From contig AZLU01000054.1 of assembly GCA_002224055.1 (NCBI GenBank), positions 69,823 to 133,822 on the forward strand: a DNA stretch of 64,000 bases. The letters are read 5' to 3'. Below the pieces are notes generated by a model. The model saw only the letters and a program-made list of their open reading frames with translations, had not been told where the DNA came from and did no database searches. Positions 23,901 to 36,879 of this stretch are shown one piece after another. How positions within the stretch are numbered: the stretch's first letter is position 1; each line of letters starts with the position of its first letter. Both the position numbers and the translations under genes were made by a program. This DNA comes from Pezizomycotina sp. ARF18 (Eukaryota; Ascomycota).

Positions 23901-24383
23901 AAAAAAAAAAAAAAAAAAAAAAATTTTGAGACCGAAGCAAGAGACCCATCTTCGGGCTTCATCTCTTTACCCTTCTTTTTTTCCCCAATCTTGACAACAA
24001 TAATCTCTGCTACACGGGATTATGTTATCCTGAAATTTTTTTTTTTTTTCTTCTGTATATTCAACTTTTTTGCTTCGCTTTCCTTTTCTTTTTTTCCTTT
24101 TTTTTTCTCTAACTTCCGGACGGAGCCAACCCTTAAATAATTTATCTTTTTTTCTCTCTCAACTCTCCTCATCCACCAACCAACCTTAGATAAAATACGG
24201 TTTCAAAGCTATTCACATCGCACAGATCCACTCCTTTTAATCTCTCCTCACGAACAAGCACAATAACAGATCCTCATTCATCTCTTGCCTTGTCTATCAC
24301 ATTCCCCTTTCGCTACGAACCAAGGAAAAATAAAAATACATTGTCTCTCTGTAGATGATCCGCTTTTTCTGATAAAGCGGACC
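20987..24383. other. 3.4-kb divergent spacer between PAN1 and SET1
   Basis: The longest gene-free stretch in the window. From about 22600 to 24380 the + strand is strongly pyrimidine-rich with many short T and CT runs, as in a long SET1 5' leader. Stop codons are dense and no piece matches a known protein. A run of 23 A lies at 23901-23923. The PAN1-proximal part (21000-22500) shows nothing I can name. Confidence 0.5.
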
Positions 24384-27300
24384 ATGTCGCGGCGGCTGGC
24401 TACGCGGATTTCTCCCGATCGGCCATCGTGCTGCTGGAGAAAGATAGGATCTCAAGGAAAGATTGGTAGCCCATTCCCCTCTCGCGCACGAGAACGATCA
24501 GAGCATCCGCGCGAACACTTATGAAACCCTATGACTAATGGCCTACCACCAAAGCCGACGCCGAAACCGCTGGTGGCAATGGGTGCTCGACCGCGGCGTC
24601 CGGCACGACGATACCAACACCCAAGACGGACGAGTACGATGGCGAACTTGCGACCACGTCAAGCTCATCGTCGTATCTGCTCCACTATGAACTCTCACAC
24701 CTAATAAACATCTACTCTTACACCAATTACTCCACCTCCTGGACCTTCAAGCTCCCCTATCTCAAACCAACATGATAGTCGCCTCAACGCATCGTCCCAC
24801 GCTAAGAGCAGAAAGAATCGTACAAGAAGCCGGTTTTGCCTGACAAAAACTACAAAATCATCTACGATCTGACCTTGACCGTTCACTGCAGAAGAAAAAT
24901 GGTGGTAAGCCTCTGTATAGATTTGATGGCGCCGATGTAAGTCAAATTTCTTTTTAAATTGTCAACGAGCGGTGCTGCGAACCAATGCCTTTCCCCCACA
25001 AAATTGCGTAAAGCGCACAAGCTAATTCGCGAATGTTACTGCTAATTTTAACATGCACGCCGAAAGGACGGAAACTCAGGCACCGGTAAAGATCCAAGCT
25101 ATGATTGCGAACTACCACCTTGGCCCACTAAGGAAAGAAACGCCTAAGAAGATGTCCGTACGAGGTCCACTGGCCGTATGACGAAAACTCGGTCGGGCCA
25201 GGTCCCCCAACACAGATCTAATATCCGGACTAAGTCAATTACAAACCTCCCACGACGTTGCAATGTACTTCAGACCGTATGGCGAGATCGCTGAGCTCGA
25301 CTTAAAGGTGGATCCGCATCGGTGCTTCAATGGCCTTGCAGTATTAAGTACCGCAGCAGCCGATCCAACCCAATTCTTGCCGCCGAATGCGCCAAACGAG
25401 CCGTCAAGGATGGCGATGGTTTCAAAATAGGTGAAGTCCAAATAAAGGTGGAGCTCGATCGAGACGGACACAAATGCAGAAAGCTCCTTGAACGACGCTT
25501 ACGGAAGAAACGAAAACGGGAGGAAGCTACCGCGAAAAAGGCAATGGAGCAGCAGCGACTCAAGGAAGCTTCCAGATCATCAATAAATGCGGCAGATCAT
25601 TCTTACCATCGACGGGGCTATAGCCCGAAGGCGATCGCAGGATTAAACAACGACGCTAGACGTTATCGGTGACGATCCTTACATTTTCATTGCGGATCGA
25701 TGGGTACCGGCCGACGACAAGTTTGTTCTCACCTTAGGGTCGACTTAGGAAGTACGACTGGGAAAGGTCCTGCTTGATCAGAAGGGTTACTATATACAAT
25801 TCGCCAGGTTTTCGGATGCGGATCATGCTATCGGTCGTGCAACGGCGATCCTCTTTTCACGTATAGATGGTGATGGAGCTCCATAAGGAAACAGGAAAGA
25901 CGACGGAAGATTAGCGTTATGGACCGGTACAGGGCAGACGAATATCGCCCTGGCAGAGACGAGCCGGCCAGGAGCCACGATGACCGAGATTCCAGGAGAA
26001 AGTCGTCGGCCGCTGCGGACCGGTAGAAGTCGCTACTCAAGCCTCATGGCTGAGCTCAAGAAGGTTCTCATGCAGGATATCAAGAAACGAGTCGCAGCTC
26101 CAATGATCTACGACGTTTTTGATGTTGAGGTCAAGAAGCAGCAACAGGCGGCACAAGCAACTGCGAAGGAAGCAGAAGCCTCATTCCCGTCTCCATCGAT
26201 AATTCCAGAGCTTTCAATCACGCCAGCATCGGGCAAGAAGGGCACGCTAGCATCCTCAATGCGAGCAACTTTCAGCCCTTCCGCGTTTCAAGAAAAAGGA
26301 ATCCGTCATCAAAGCAAGAGAAGAGAATAAAGCTAATCTCGCAAAGAAGAAGCGGCCTGCTAAGAAGTCAGAAGTTCGTGGACTGCACCATTTGCTCAAT
26401 CGCTATCAGTCTGACGATTCTGACAACGATTCCGGGCTTGAACATCAACGGCGAGAAGAGTTTTCCTCGACGCAGGCGATCATGACGATGATTCTTCATC
26501 CTTCACGCCAAGGACGAACCGTGAAAAGGATACACCCTTACGGAATTAATGCAAAGGAAAAAAGTAGACGCATCTCGGATGCAGGAGGAACTTGTTTCGT
26601 CAGAGGAGGAGGAAGAAGCGGTGGAAGATCAAGACGATATTCTGGAAAAGCTCGATGAGTTAGCCAACGAAGAACGCCGGTCTGAGATGAAGAAGCATAA
26701 AGCCCGGCGAGAGTTGAAACAACCCTCCCTTCCACCTTCATCCGTCGATATTGATATGGAGGACGAAGAACCCGAAGAATCAGAATCTTCCGACGACGAG
26801 AGACCAAGGGAAATAAAATTCCAGGAGCCCGTCGCATACTCTCCTAGCGATGAGGAGGAAGAACTTGACGAGGTAGAGCTTGTACCAGTACCAGACATCG
26901 CACGGGATCGATCACCGATACCCTCTGAGAGACTGGATACAAACGACCTTAAAGCTTTGAAGGCCGATGAGGTTCTACCCACCGGCCCCGTGATGAACAG
27001 GAGCCACTCCCGACCGTCGAGACAGAGAATGATGAAACGGTCAAAGAAACGAAGCCGAAGAGAAAAAGAAAGGAAAGCGGTTGACGGCGAAGAAGAAACA
27101 AACCAAGAAGAAGGAACTCCTAACGGTTCCGAAGCCTGATGAAGATGGGGAGGAAGAACGGGAGAACCTGCATCTGCCCAGAGCCTGTAGCGAGCCACAG
27201 ATCCCATGGACCATCTCCACTCCAACTCCAACTCCCAATCAAAGACGACAATGAAATATCCTTGATCTGGACGGTATTCAAAATCTCGTTAAGGATGATG

Positions 27301-28465
27301 AAGATTTTGAATTCATGAGGCTTGCGCTCCAAGGCGTTGAAGAAGCGGATGTTGGCGATCCTGCCCTGTGGGCTTACAGGCAGAAAGAGGTTAAAGCCAT
27401 TAACCGTGATGGTCACAGAGGTAAAATCCACTACCCCTTTTTCTCTTATCTTAAATACGACAAGGACTACTATGAGAGGACTAGGGAATGTGCAAAGCAC
27501 TCTCGCTTTTCATCTGTTTTGTTTATTTTCTCTCTTAACCTTTATCTCTTGAGGCATGGATAGACGCTAAGGCAATTTTACTTACTATTATTTTATACCT
27601 CATATAGGAACTATCAAAGAGCACTTCGTCCATGAAGGTTTACAAACCAAACCCAACGGGCAGCGCTAGGACGGAAGGCTACTACAAGGTACCGGACTCT
27701 GAGAAGTCTCAGTATCTCCCTCACCGAATACGCCTCGCCAAACAAGCTGCGGACCGAAAAGCTGCTTCGACCTCGAAATCTACCGTTCGAGCAAAGAAGC
27801 AGCGTACAAGTCAATAACAATTCTCGAGGTTCCTCTCGTGCCAATCGCATTACAATTAGGCGCTTTGCGGCCGAGATAAACCTCCAGAAGCAAGCTCTGC
27901 AAGCCGATACCGACGTGTTCAGCTTTAATCAGTTAAAGAAGAGGAAAAAACCCGTCAAATTCGGCCGGTCTGCAATTCACAGTTGGGGTCTTTACGCGAT
28001 GGAAAATATTGCTGGCAATGAAATGATTATCGAGTACGTCGGCGAGATCGTCCGGCAGCAGGTCGCTGATATGCGCGAGAAGAAGTATATGCAGATGGGC
28101 ATTGTAGCAGCTATCTTTTCCGCATCGACGAGACAACGGTCATCGATGCCACGAAGAAGGGCGGCATTGCCCGCTTCATCAACCACAGTTGCACGCCTAA
28201 CTGTACTGCAAAGATTATCAAAGTCGAGGGGTAAGCGTATTGTCATATATGCCCTACGTGACATACAAGCAAGTAAGTGCCATCGGACATCGCTCTAGAG
28301 GATCTAATTATTCCTTCACTTTTTTTTGGTGGCCTTTGCGCTAACGTCGTTCACCATCTAGATGAGGAACTTACTTACGACTACAAATTCGAACGTGAGC
28401 TCGATAGCTCTGAACGTATCCCTTGTCTTTGCGGGTCGAGCGGCTGCAAAGGTTTCCTCAACTAA
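24384..28465 (+). CDS. SET1: histone H3 lysine-4 methyltransferase SET1 (COMPASS catalytic subunit)
   Basis: Catalytic subunit of COMPASS, which mono-, di- and trimethylates H3K4 at transcribed genes. The start near 24384 gives MSR then [18 protein letters not shown], like the family's MSR-AGFADFF opening. A Ser/Thr-rich tail with KSRKNRTRS follows. The RRM lies about 25220-25480 ([34 protein letters not shown]). The central region has [20 protein letters not shown], then an acidic/basic stretch. The N-SET region has [20 protein letters not shown] and [11 protein letters not shown]. The SET domain has [20 protein letters not shown], then [11 protein letters not shown] for cofactor and lysine binding. 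Post-SET is [13 protein letters not shown], with the zinc cysteines intact. About 1,250 residues, normal for fungi. Introns lie near 27484-27606 and 28274-28360. At least six frame shifts are present. Confidence 0.95.
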
Positions 28466-28918
28466 TTGTCCCTTTTCTTATTCCGACCAATCGATGTCCT
28501 TCACGGCTTTGTTCCTTATCGATTCCAATACCACCTCATCGTCTCGATTACTCATGCCCTCTTCGGAATGCAGGTTCATGCGATTTACTGTTTAACGATT
28601 TATGATTTTTCTAACTTTAGAACCACTAATGGATTCTCCTGGCGTACTAAAACTTTGGGCTGCACTCAATAGTATAGATCTTTCTTGATTTTCAGCGATC
28701 TTCTGTTTGTTTTCTTCTTGTTTCTATTTCCGTTGATCTATACTATTTTTTCTCTTTCTATCTTCACATGTTTCTTCGCCTCACGGGTGTCATTCTGGAA
28801 AAGTCTTTCCACTCAGTAGCGGATATTCACCGCTGCCACAGAGTATCCTCTTCTTTTTGGACATATCCTCCGGTTTGAATTCCCAGCCCTGTACAACGGC
28901 TTTTCTACGTTCGAACTC

Positions 28919-28961
28919 CTTTTTCTTTTTCTTTTTCTTTTTCTTTTTTTTTTTTTTTTTT
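28919..28961 (+). repeat. (TTTTTC)n running into T18
   Basis: Four TTTTTC-type units followed by 18 T. Translated, it gives only poly-Phe or poly-Lys, so the surrounding open frames are not genes. Confidence 0.85.
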
Positions 28962-29544
28962 GTGAATTTTGAAGCCTGCTTCGATTTGTACATTCCTACC
29001 TCTCTTTCTACTTCTTTCGCATGTCTGTCTCTTCCTTTCTCTCTTAATCACGATTGTTGTTGCATAACGGTGTTCTCTGCACGGAAATATACGTCTCCTA
29101 TCTCTTTGATGTACATGCACATTTCTTTTTCTCTTCTCTCCCTATCCCCCGTCTCTTAATGTCTAAAATCTGGGATGAAACGCGCTTCTCGAATCTTCCT
29201 CCTTTTCTCTGCTATTCAGACAACTCTCTGACCTACAATCAAAAAAGTACACAACCTCGCTCGATACTTCCATACTTTAGCCCACTTGCCTGTTGGGAAG
29301 TTTACTGTTTTTTTTTATAGTTGGATCATCCCGTCTGGTCGCCATATTTTCAACAGGCGCAACGGCTCTCCTTTTTTTCCTCTTCCTCTTATTCACCTAT
29401 TTTTTTTTTCTTTTTCTTCCTTTTTTCTTCCTTTTAACAACATATACCCTAGGTGAGCTTTAGGCTTAGTCTCTTTTTTTCTCCAAACGATTGTCATTAA
29501 TAGTCCGCCTCTCTTCTTATCAACAACAGGACATAAGGTTTCTT

Positions 29545-29548
<4 letters not shown>

Positions 29549-29580
<32 letters not shown>
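29549..29580 (+). repeat. (CT)16 microsatellite
   Basis: Sixteen perfect CT units in the SET1 3' spacer. Confidence 0.95.
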
Positions 29581-29583
<3 letters not shown>

Positions 29584-30472
29584 CAATATGCGTTTTTTTA
29601 ACTACTACATGTAACGTTAAGTTCTGTAACAAAAAACATAAGGAAATAGGAAATGTAAGTGAAAGGGAGAATTTTATGTTTTTTTATGACAAGCTTTTTA
29701 AAAGGAATTACAAAACACGGATATTGGTATATTATTGAGAGTGATGGCGATATCGAGCTGAGATTAGTTTTGTTTTTTTGAGTTGTGATTATCAATATAT
29801 GAGATATATCTGAGAACTAAGACTTAGATGGATATAATTACAAGAGCCAGAGAGTAGGGATATATTCGTTTTGATTTTTCTTGGAGTGGAAAGAGATTAT
29901 TTGAAATGATACAAAACGTACATCGTCGAACGCTGTTACGCTTCTGAGAAACTTGGAAACGAAAGGCCCCTTTTAGCTGGAGCTATTATTAAAGAAACAA
30001 CGATTAAGCTGTAGTACTCGAACAAAGTAAAAGGCAAAGGCAAACGAAAAAAAAAAAAAAAAAAAAAAAGCCAATCGAACCTCCCACCCGATCATGATAA
30101 AACGAAAAGGAGCAAAGGAAAGAAGAAATGAAAATACGATTTTTATCCTAAAACGCCGCGAATGATATTAACAGCTTTCCTTTTTTTGGAGGTCCCGCGC
30201 AAACAGAAGTACGAGTCGCAATGATAATAATAAAGCTAATTATGCTTTGAAATACTTCACCGACCACTGCACAAGCGGCAACCATGCTCCTATTGAGCTT
30301 CAGAACAAAAAGAATTAAAGAATGCTCTGTATCATGTACTAAGCCCCAAGGAAGAAAAGATAAGAATTAAGGAAAGCGAATTTTATGTGGAGAGGATAAT
30401 GACATTTTTGGGGAAGTAGAAAAGAGGAGAACACGCGAGCGTCTGAAAGAAGAGGGGGGATTCAAGATGACA

Positions 30473-31927
30473 TTAAAATTTGCTCAACTTGTCCGTTGAC
30501 GAGCCTGCCGTCGTGGGAGCTTCGAAGCCATCATCTGTCGTCTCGTCGTCCAGAGTGCCATTAGTTGTAGCTTTTCCTTGCTTGCTGCTCGTGTCTATCT
30601 TCTTGATTGTTTTCAGCTTTTGCTGGCTATTCTTCTTGAGCACCCCCTTAACCGCTTTTTGTCTTCTTCCGGGTCGCAATCATCCTGAGTTGAATCCGAG
30701 TCTGCGGCTTTTCCTTCTTTTGAGCTTTGGTTTCCGTTTTTGTTATTGCTTCTCGAATTTTGACCTTCTGGAAACTTGTTTTGGTCTCCTTCGTCGGTAT
30801 CGAGTCTCCAACCAAATTTCGCCTTGCCCTCTTTGCCACGGCCGGTGCGAAATCGTCACTGGAATCCGAATCCGAGCTCTCTATCGCGCCCATTTTCTCT
30901 TAGCAGCCTCTTTTGCCGCTCCTGCAGCCTCCCGTTTCTTCCTGTGGAAATCTTCCTTTTGGCGGCAATCTCATCCTTCGAAAAAAAGCTACTCGGGTTC
31001 CATATCGACGCCGACATCTTCGAAGGGTGCGCGGCGTCGAGCCCTGCAATGGTGTATAAATCCGGCTTCGCCGTCTGGGGAACGAGCGCGTGCTGGGAGA
31101 CAAGAACGTCCAGGACTTCCTTCGCGTCGTCCGCGTTGAATATGTCGGGTATGTAAACGCAGAGCACGAACCTTGGTCGCCGCCACCCTCGCCAATGCGG
31201 ATAGCGCCTTCCCTGCACTCGCCCGCCGTTGCAATCTTCATGCAGTGGACTTTGGTCTTACTCAGCCCGCCTTTCAGCATCGACATGGACAGGTCCGGAA
31301 GACGCCGTCGCAGTTCTCCTTCGACAGGAAGTATATCCACTTCCCGCACGTGAGGCGGTGCTTCTTCGCGATGGCTTCGAGCTCCTCCTTCGCTCCCGGT
31401 ACATCTCCTCCCGCTGGACTTTTTTGCTGCGGGGGTTCGCTTTGCTCGGGCGGACTGGAATATCCGGGTCGGATTCGATCTGGGCGTAGCCTACGTGCAA
31501 TCATCGAGAACTCGTAATGCTGCTTCATAGGCGGCGGTGTGATCCTCTTCGGTCGATGGCGGCGTTCCGTCTTTCCAGTCGGCTCTGGGGAGTTAAGGTG
31601 TCCAATGTTAGCTCTTTAACTTTTTATCACCTTAATTTGTGATGGACGATGCAAAAAGAAAAGGTGGGTAAACTCCATTATGGAGACAAATGGTAAAAAA
31701 TAAACACAATTCCTTGCGTACCTGATCCAAATCCATGGCCCTTTCGAGCTGTCCGTCAGCGACGGAACATTCTTATTTAAAATCGTTGGAGTCCTCGTTT
31801 GATCAGGTCTCTCGTTGTTCCGGTAGATGTGAAATGTCAGATCGCGATCGGTGACTGGTTCGCCTGGCCACATAGAGTCGTAATGGGGGATGTGTAGGTT
31901 CCTCGAAGAGCTATCTTTCCTTTTCAT
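30473..31927 (-). CDS. DUF1917 (Bles03/C11orf68-like) protein with a charged C-terminal tail
   Basis: Fungal member of the DUF1917 family, whose fold resembles eIF4E and whose function is not settled. The first exon (start 31927) has NLHIPHYDSMWPGEPVTDRD and SKGPWIWI. After an intron (about 31720-31590) come DWKDGTPPSTEEDHTAAYEA, IARRLRPDRI and the core CGKWIYFLSKENCDGVFRT (in the family, a GKW-hydrophobic pair opens this domain). Further on are VHCMKIATAGECREG, VLCVYIPDIFNADDAKEVLD and ALVPQTAKPDLYTIAGLDAA. The tail is low-complexity: SSDSDSSDDFAP, then Lys-rich stretches, ending STDKLSKF. It probably makes the protein nuclear. Frames change at least four times inside the conserved core. Family assignment rests on the GKWIYF and VCVY segments and their spacing. 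Confidence 0.72.
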
Positions 31928-34341
31928 TCTGATTAGAGTGGAAAACGAAAGGTGGTATTGAGTAATATGGTAGACAATTCGGATTCCAAACGAACCTCGA
32001 GCTCAGGTTCCAATCTGTAGAATGTTTTCGAAAAGAGCGATGACGGTGAGGTGAATTGAAATGTCAGAAAGAACTGATCTGCTTGCTTGGAAGTTTTTTT
32101 TTTTTTTTTTTCCCTCTCTTCCGAGATAGAGGGGGTGGGAAGGAGGAGCAACAAAGGGCGAAATATAAAAAAAATAAAAATAAAAATAAAAAATTAAGGC
32201 AACAGCAAAAAAGCAACAGCAACAGGCTCTTTTTTTTCCACTCACAACAACCGCATGCCTTCCTAACCAGAAACGAAGCAGCCAGAAACTCGGTCGCGGT
32301 TAAAAACAATTCTCGACCTCGTGAGAAGTGACATACTTTATTTCATGGACGGATAGATGGATCCTTCCAGGTCGATTTTGGATTTTGTCGAATGCCTTCC
32401 ACCTTATTCCTTTCCTTTTTATTTTTCTCTGATTAGTTTCAATTTTTTTTTTTTTTTTTGGCGGGGAATTCTCTTATTTAAAGCTTTATCCAAAAACAGA
32501 GTTTCTTTTTAACTGGGAGGGGCAGCTCGTGTGTGGTGGGGTTTCGTCTCCCATGATTGGCGCACAAACCCTTTCTGCAGCACGCTTAATCCGTGATTCG
32601 TCGCGGCGGCAGTTGCCAATGGACGCGAAGCTGTTCCTATGTATGCAAGGGGGCTTGGGAATAGACCAAAGTCTATAATATCGGTAAGGTACCTGCATCC
32701 GGGGCATTCGACTTGAAAGAATCTGGGCTTTCTCTCTCTTTTTGAATGGCTTTTCATCATTGTACTTTCTGCCTGCCAATCGAGGAGCTTCATGCATACC
32801 GATAATGCTTTAGGGCTTGCGATAGGCCGGCATGCACACAAAGACTGGTAAGTAGAAGGAGAGATACTGATGAACAAGATTAAGCGATGGAAACTCTCTA
32901 CTTGAAAAGTTATTTGATAGATACCGAAGTCTTAAACTACTTAACCCTTTGATAGGGCGTTCAAGACTCAGTAGAAAAATTGAGATGGTGAGCTTCATAT
33001 ATGCTCGTATAGTATTGCGCTGACAATTCTCTACCGATAAACATAAATTTCTTCATATAAATGCCGCCGCAGCTTGAAGTTCAACAACCGCAATGATGAC
33101 GCGGGGGAATTAAGTGAATGATTGGCTTCACACGCAACGAAGGCATGAACCCCCACTTGGTGATGAGGGTTTAGTTTTCAATCAAAGATAAGCGACAACT
33201 CAAAGTTTCCAAAGCTCGCTTGTGCAAATTCCACCGTGAGAAAATAGCTCCAAAGGCGCGCTGTTATATACACACACAGCTTGCAGATCCGATAAGTGAT
33301 TTATCGGCTCAACAGCGGGCGACACCACTAATTTGCACTATCATGAAATATACATTTGCCGTTCGTTTCCCTAACGGAGGCGGAGTGTGCCGGTTGGCCA
33401 ATTGGGAGCTACACGCCGCAACGTTTTATATTCCCCACGTGTACGAGGAAAAGTCGAGACGAAACGATGACGACTTGTGCATTGCGGGTATCAAAGTGGT
33501 TCTACCATCATTTTCCCTTTTCTCGAATTGTCCTCGAAATATCCGTCTACCATCGACGTCTAGTTATTATTGCCTTATTTTAATTAATTTCCTCACTGCA
33601 AAGAGTAAGTATATTACTAGATAACTTCGCGTATCTATTCGTTTAAAGAATAAATAGATATTTTATAACGGACGATCAACTTAGATATATATAAGTCCCA
33701 GATCTATATTTACATACTCTTTCTTTCTTTCTTCCCTTCTTTCTAACCTCCAATGCGAACGGTCGTTGGGTTTCCTCCCAGTTCTTTGTTATCATCATCC
33801 CCTTGCCAACAACATTCGCGTTATTCACTCTTTATTTTAACTCAAAATAACATGTGAAATTTGTCCATCGACAAAATCCCACAACTTCATCAATTTTCTA
33901 TTCTAACCTAGCATATCATCCGTTCTCACGAGAGCTACTTATCGAGTATCTACCTTTCTTCTCCCTCTGTCGTCTTTGGTCGGAGCTGACGAAAGGGGAC
34001 TATTAAGAAAAATAACAAACCTATTGTCTGAGCTGAATCTGAAGAAAGTTCGTTGGGGAATTGAAGAAATAATAATATATATAGATAATAGCCGAGTCAT
34101 TTTTCGCTGCTATTTTAACCTATTTTCTTCTTGTTTATCAATTCGTCATTCTCTTTTTCATTTGCCCCATCTCATCTCCCTCAACACAACTTGGATCTGT
34201 TTTCCCCCTTTCGCAAGGGAAAGTAGTCCCACAACCCCCCGGACAGGAAACTAATCAAATAATAATATACAATTACTATTCATTCACTATCTCGCTACCA
34301 CCGTAAAGATAGCTCCCCCTCCCTACTTCCACTCTTCAAAT
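31928..34341. other. 2.4-kb spacer
   Basis: Divergent region between the DUF1917 gene and the cysteine-rich gene. It has CT-rich and A-rich tracts near both ends, a CACGTG at 33436-33441 and a T17 run near 32094. A minus-strand open frame near 32720 contains RFFQVECPGC, superficially like ribosomal protein S27, but the rest does not match. No gene is called. Confidence 0.45.
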
Positions 34342-36133
34342 ACGGGCGGAATGCGGGACCTCGCATTCAGCAGACCCTGAACCAGGTCTCCGTAACATCG
34401 AACACGTCTCCGACTCTGCCCGCGCCGGTTGCTTCGCCTTTACCCAGTCTTATCTTGAACCCTGCTTCCAATCGATAGCCGCCTGCTGCCCTAGCCCTCA
34501 ACAACTCTGCCCTTGCTGCTACACTGATATACCCAGAGGGAGACGGAGAAGACAGAACAGACCCGAATACCCCTTCGACTTTTACAACTCCGACTACGAC
34601 GAAGACGACCGGACAACCGATTTTTTAGGATGGGGTAACGACGAGCTGGACAGGTTGCTGGCGGGGAGCGGAGCGAACCGTCAGAGGCTCAACGCGTCCG
34701 ACCACAGGGGGAATATTCCGGGTGGGAGGAACGAGGGGATGTATTACACTCGCGGAGGACAAAGGCGGCGGCGGAAGACTTTACCGCACGATGGCGATGA
34801 CCCCACGATCATCCCTAACACGTCGGCGCTAGGTTTCCTCTCGTACTTTGGGTTTCGACCGAAGCTACGGTACAAGCCGTCCGGGCGGACCTGCAAGATA
34901 ATCCCGGTGGTTATGGAGGCGTTGGCGGTGCTTTTGCACACGATCGCCACGATGATGGCGATGTCAGCGAGCGGGAAGCGCTGCTTGGAAGGGGCGATAG
35001 GGATGCCGACAGGGGACAAGCAACCGCTTCGAAACGGATAAAGGATGGGAACGGGAAAGGCCGCAAAAGAAGCGGTACGAATTCCTCGAACGACACAACG
35101 GACACGTTTCGGTCGAGGGCAGATCTGATCGGTAGCGATGACGACGCCGATGCCGTGGTGCTGGATGATGAATTCGCTTCCGCGTTGGCTCTCGGTTCTG
35201 GCCCGAGTGGTAGTCGCAAGAATCTTCTCCGGATGGGGCGGAGAACACGGACGAACGAGAGCGATTCCTGTCAGCCATGACGAGCGGGCAGAGATCGACA
35301 TCGAGCGGCGGAACAGGTAGTGGTGCTGGCGCTGGTGGCCGTAAAACGCCCCTCAGCGACCGTTTCAGGCTCGGAGACGATGCGGACGACGACGGAAGCG
35401 CAGCTAGCCTGTCGTTATCAGGCCCGCAGAGTGATGAAGAGCTCAGGATGGAGGAAGAAGCCGTGAAGCGGGAGGAGGAAGAGGCCATCAAGCAGAAGCG
35501 GATGGCGGCGAGGAGGCTGGCTTTGCAGAAGGGCTTGGGTGTAAGCGATGTTCTTGTCGTTGCGGATGATTCTTCCCTTAATTTTGGCTGTTGCTTACCT
35601 TTGCAGAAGAAGGCGCCACATCCATCCGGGGATCTCTCCGACTCGATCATTTCTACCGGATCCGGCGCGGCCATAGGCGGCAGTATTTCTTCGCCTCTTA
35701 CGCCTCCGAATGAACCGCATTCAACGCCCGATGTTCTCTCCGGCGTCCTCGTTGGGTCGCCTGAGGACCTCCGACAAAATCCTGAGTCGCAACAGATCGA
35801 AGAGCATCCAAGCCACCCGGAAACGATACCCCAGGTTCGGGAATCTTATAGCTCCGAGCAACTCGCAGCGGGTGAAAATCCCATCGAATTGCGAGATGAA
35901 ATATCCGCACTTTTCCCGCCACCACTAGTGCTACATTACCTGTAGACGACGAGCTGTCTTCGGGATCAGAATCAGATGATGAAGAGGTTATATCTAATGC
36001 GTCTGCGCCATCTGCACACGAAGAGCTGGAGCAAGACGACGGCGACGACCATGACGTTCATGAAGGCGTCAAGCTTGTTGAAAGGATGATGATTGATGAA
36101 GGTGCAAAGGAAAGTGGTCATGAGCAGGAATAG
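34342..36133 (+). CDS. conserved fungal protein with Cys-rich N-terminus, function unknown
   Basis: The sequence resembles a family of uncharacterised ascomycete proteins I recall but cannot name. Its N-terminal part is Cys-rich: RNIEHVSDSARAGCFAFTQS, LEPCFQSIAACCPSPQQLCP and CCYTD, with a CC-P-CPCC arrangement that could bind metal or be palmitoylated. A Tyr/Asp stretch follows (EYPFDFYNSDYDEDDRTTDF), then LGWGNDELDRLLAGSGANR, DDPTIIPNTSALGFLSYFG and RPKLRYKPS. The C-terminal half is polar and low-complexity, with DDADAVVLDDEFASALALGS, a charged helix (RMEEEAVKREEEEAIKQKRM) and an acidic end (ISNASAPSAHEELEQDDGDD). The intron at about 35537-35607 has a TTTGCAG acceptor. Frames shift near 34930 and 35270. 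The start is not resolved; a short 5' exon is likely. Confidence 0.6.
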
Positions 36134-36879
36134 TAAGTTTTGTAACGAATCCCCTTTTTATTCTTTGATATTTCTTATCACTTTCATTGGTTTTCTATCT
36201 CGGTGTTCAATGGTCGTTACGGCGTAAGGTACATTTTATAGGCCTTTACTACTCATACATCACAGAATGTTTATCTCCTTTTCTAAATATATATATGGCT
36301 TAATCTGCTATATACTATCTGCTATATTTTCGTTTCTGTTTACAAAACTTTCCCTTCCTCCCTCAGACTGTCCGTCTAGGACTCCCAATATTATCCTGTA
36401 CTTCATACAGTGGAAACAAGGTTCATTGCCAGGAATTCAATGTCAATGTCTGTATTCCTTCTGTAATCTGTAGCTGGTCTTCCATTTTTTGTTGCCGACA
36501 GCGCTATAATCATCGTGTGGGTATCAGTGTACACAGTCCTAAAGCAGAAAAAATGGATTGTATTTATGCAGACAAGACAAGAAAAGATTGCAATACCCGT
36601 TCCTTGAACACAGAGCCTTGACTTGTAAGCCACCAGCATGTAAGAACCCTCCTGTAATCCCTCGTACAAGTCCCAGAGCCACGACTTTTGTGTTATGTTT
36701 CACGCAAACCTTAACTTAATTGTTAAGGAACCCCCGTTACGAAATAAAAAATAAAAAAAAACGGGCGGACCTTAAATCTAAGGTTGGGTGTTATTTTACT
36801 ATTTCTTTTCCTTTTTAAGGTCGATTCAAATCTTTTTATTTCGTGACTCTTCAATTTCTCTGTCTCTTGTACTCGCTTG
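36134..36879. other. spacer
   Basis: AT-rich 3' region followed by a CT-rich leader. No gene is supported. A CACGTG lies at its right edge (36882-36887). Confidence 0.5.

Larger units (their letters stand above)
28466..30472. other. 2-kb convergent spacer between SET1 and the DUF1917 gene
   Basis: Two 3' regions with no supported gene. It contains a TTTTTC repeat running into T18 (28919-28961), a (CT)16 tract (29549-29580) and a run of 23 A (30047-30069). Much of 28470-29550 is pyrimidine-rich on the + strand, so a noncoding transcript is possible but not shown. Confidence 0.5.

Noticed and set aside
20987-24383. Transposon or virus-like element in the long spacer
   Set aside because: No polymerase, integrase or transposase segment, no terminal repeats and no target duplication could be seen.
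28790-29120. Lys-rich open frames on the minus strand near a T tract
   Set aside because: They arise from translating TTTTTC and T18 runs; the flanking residues match nothing.
32486-32877. RPS27-like gene
   Set aside because: Only FF.V.CPGC agrees; the second zinc pair and the conserved C-terminus are missing.
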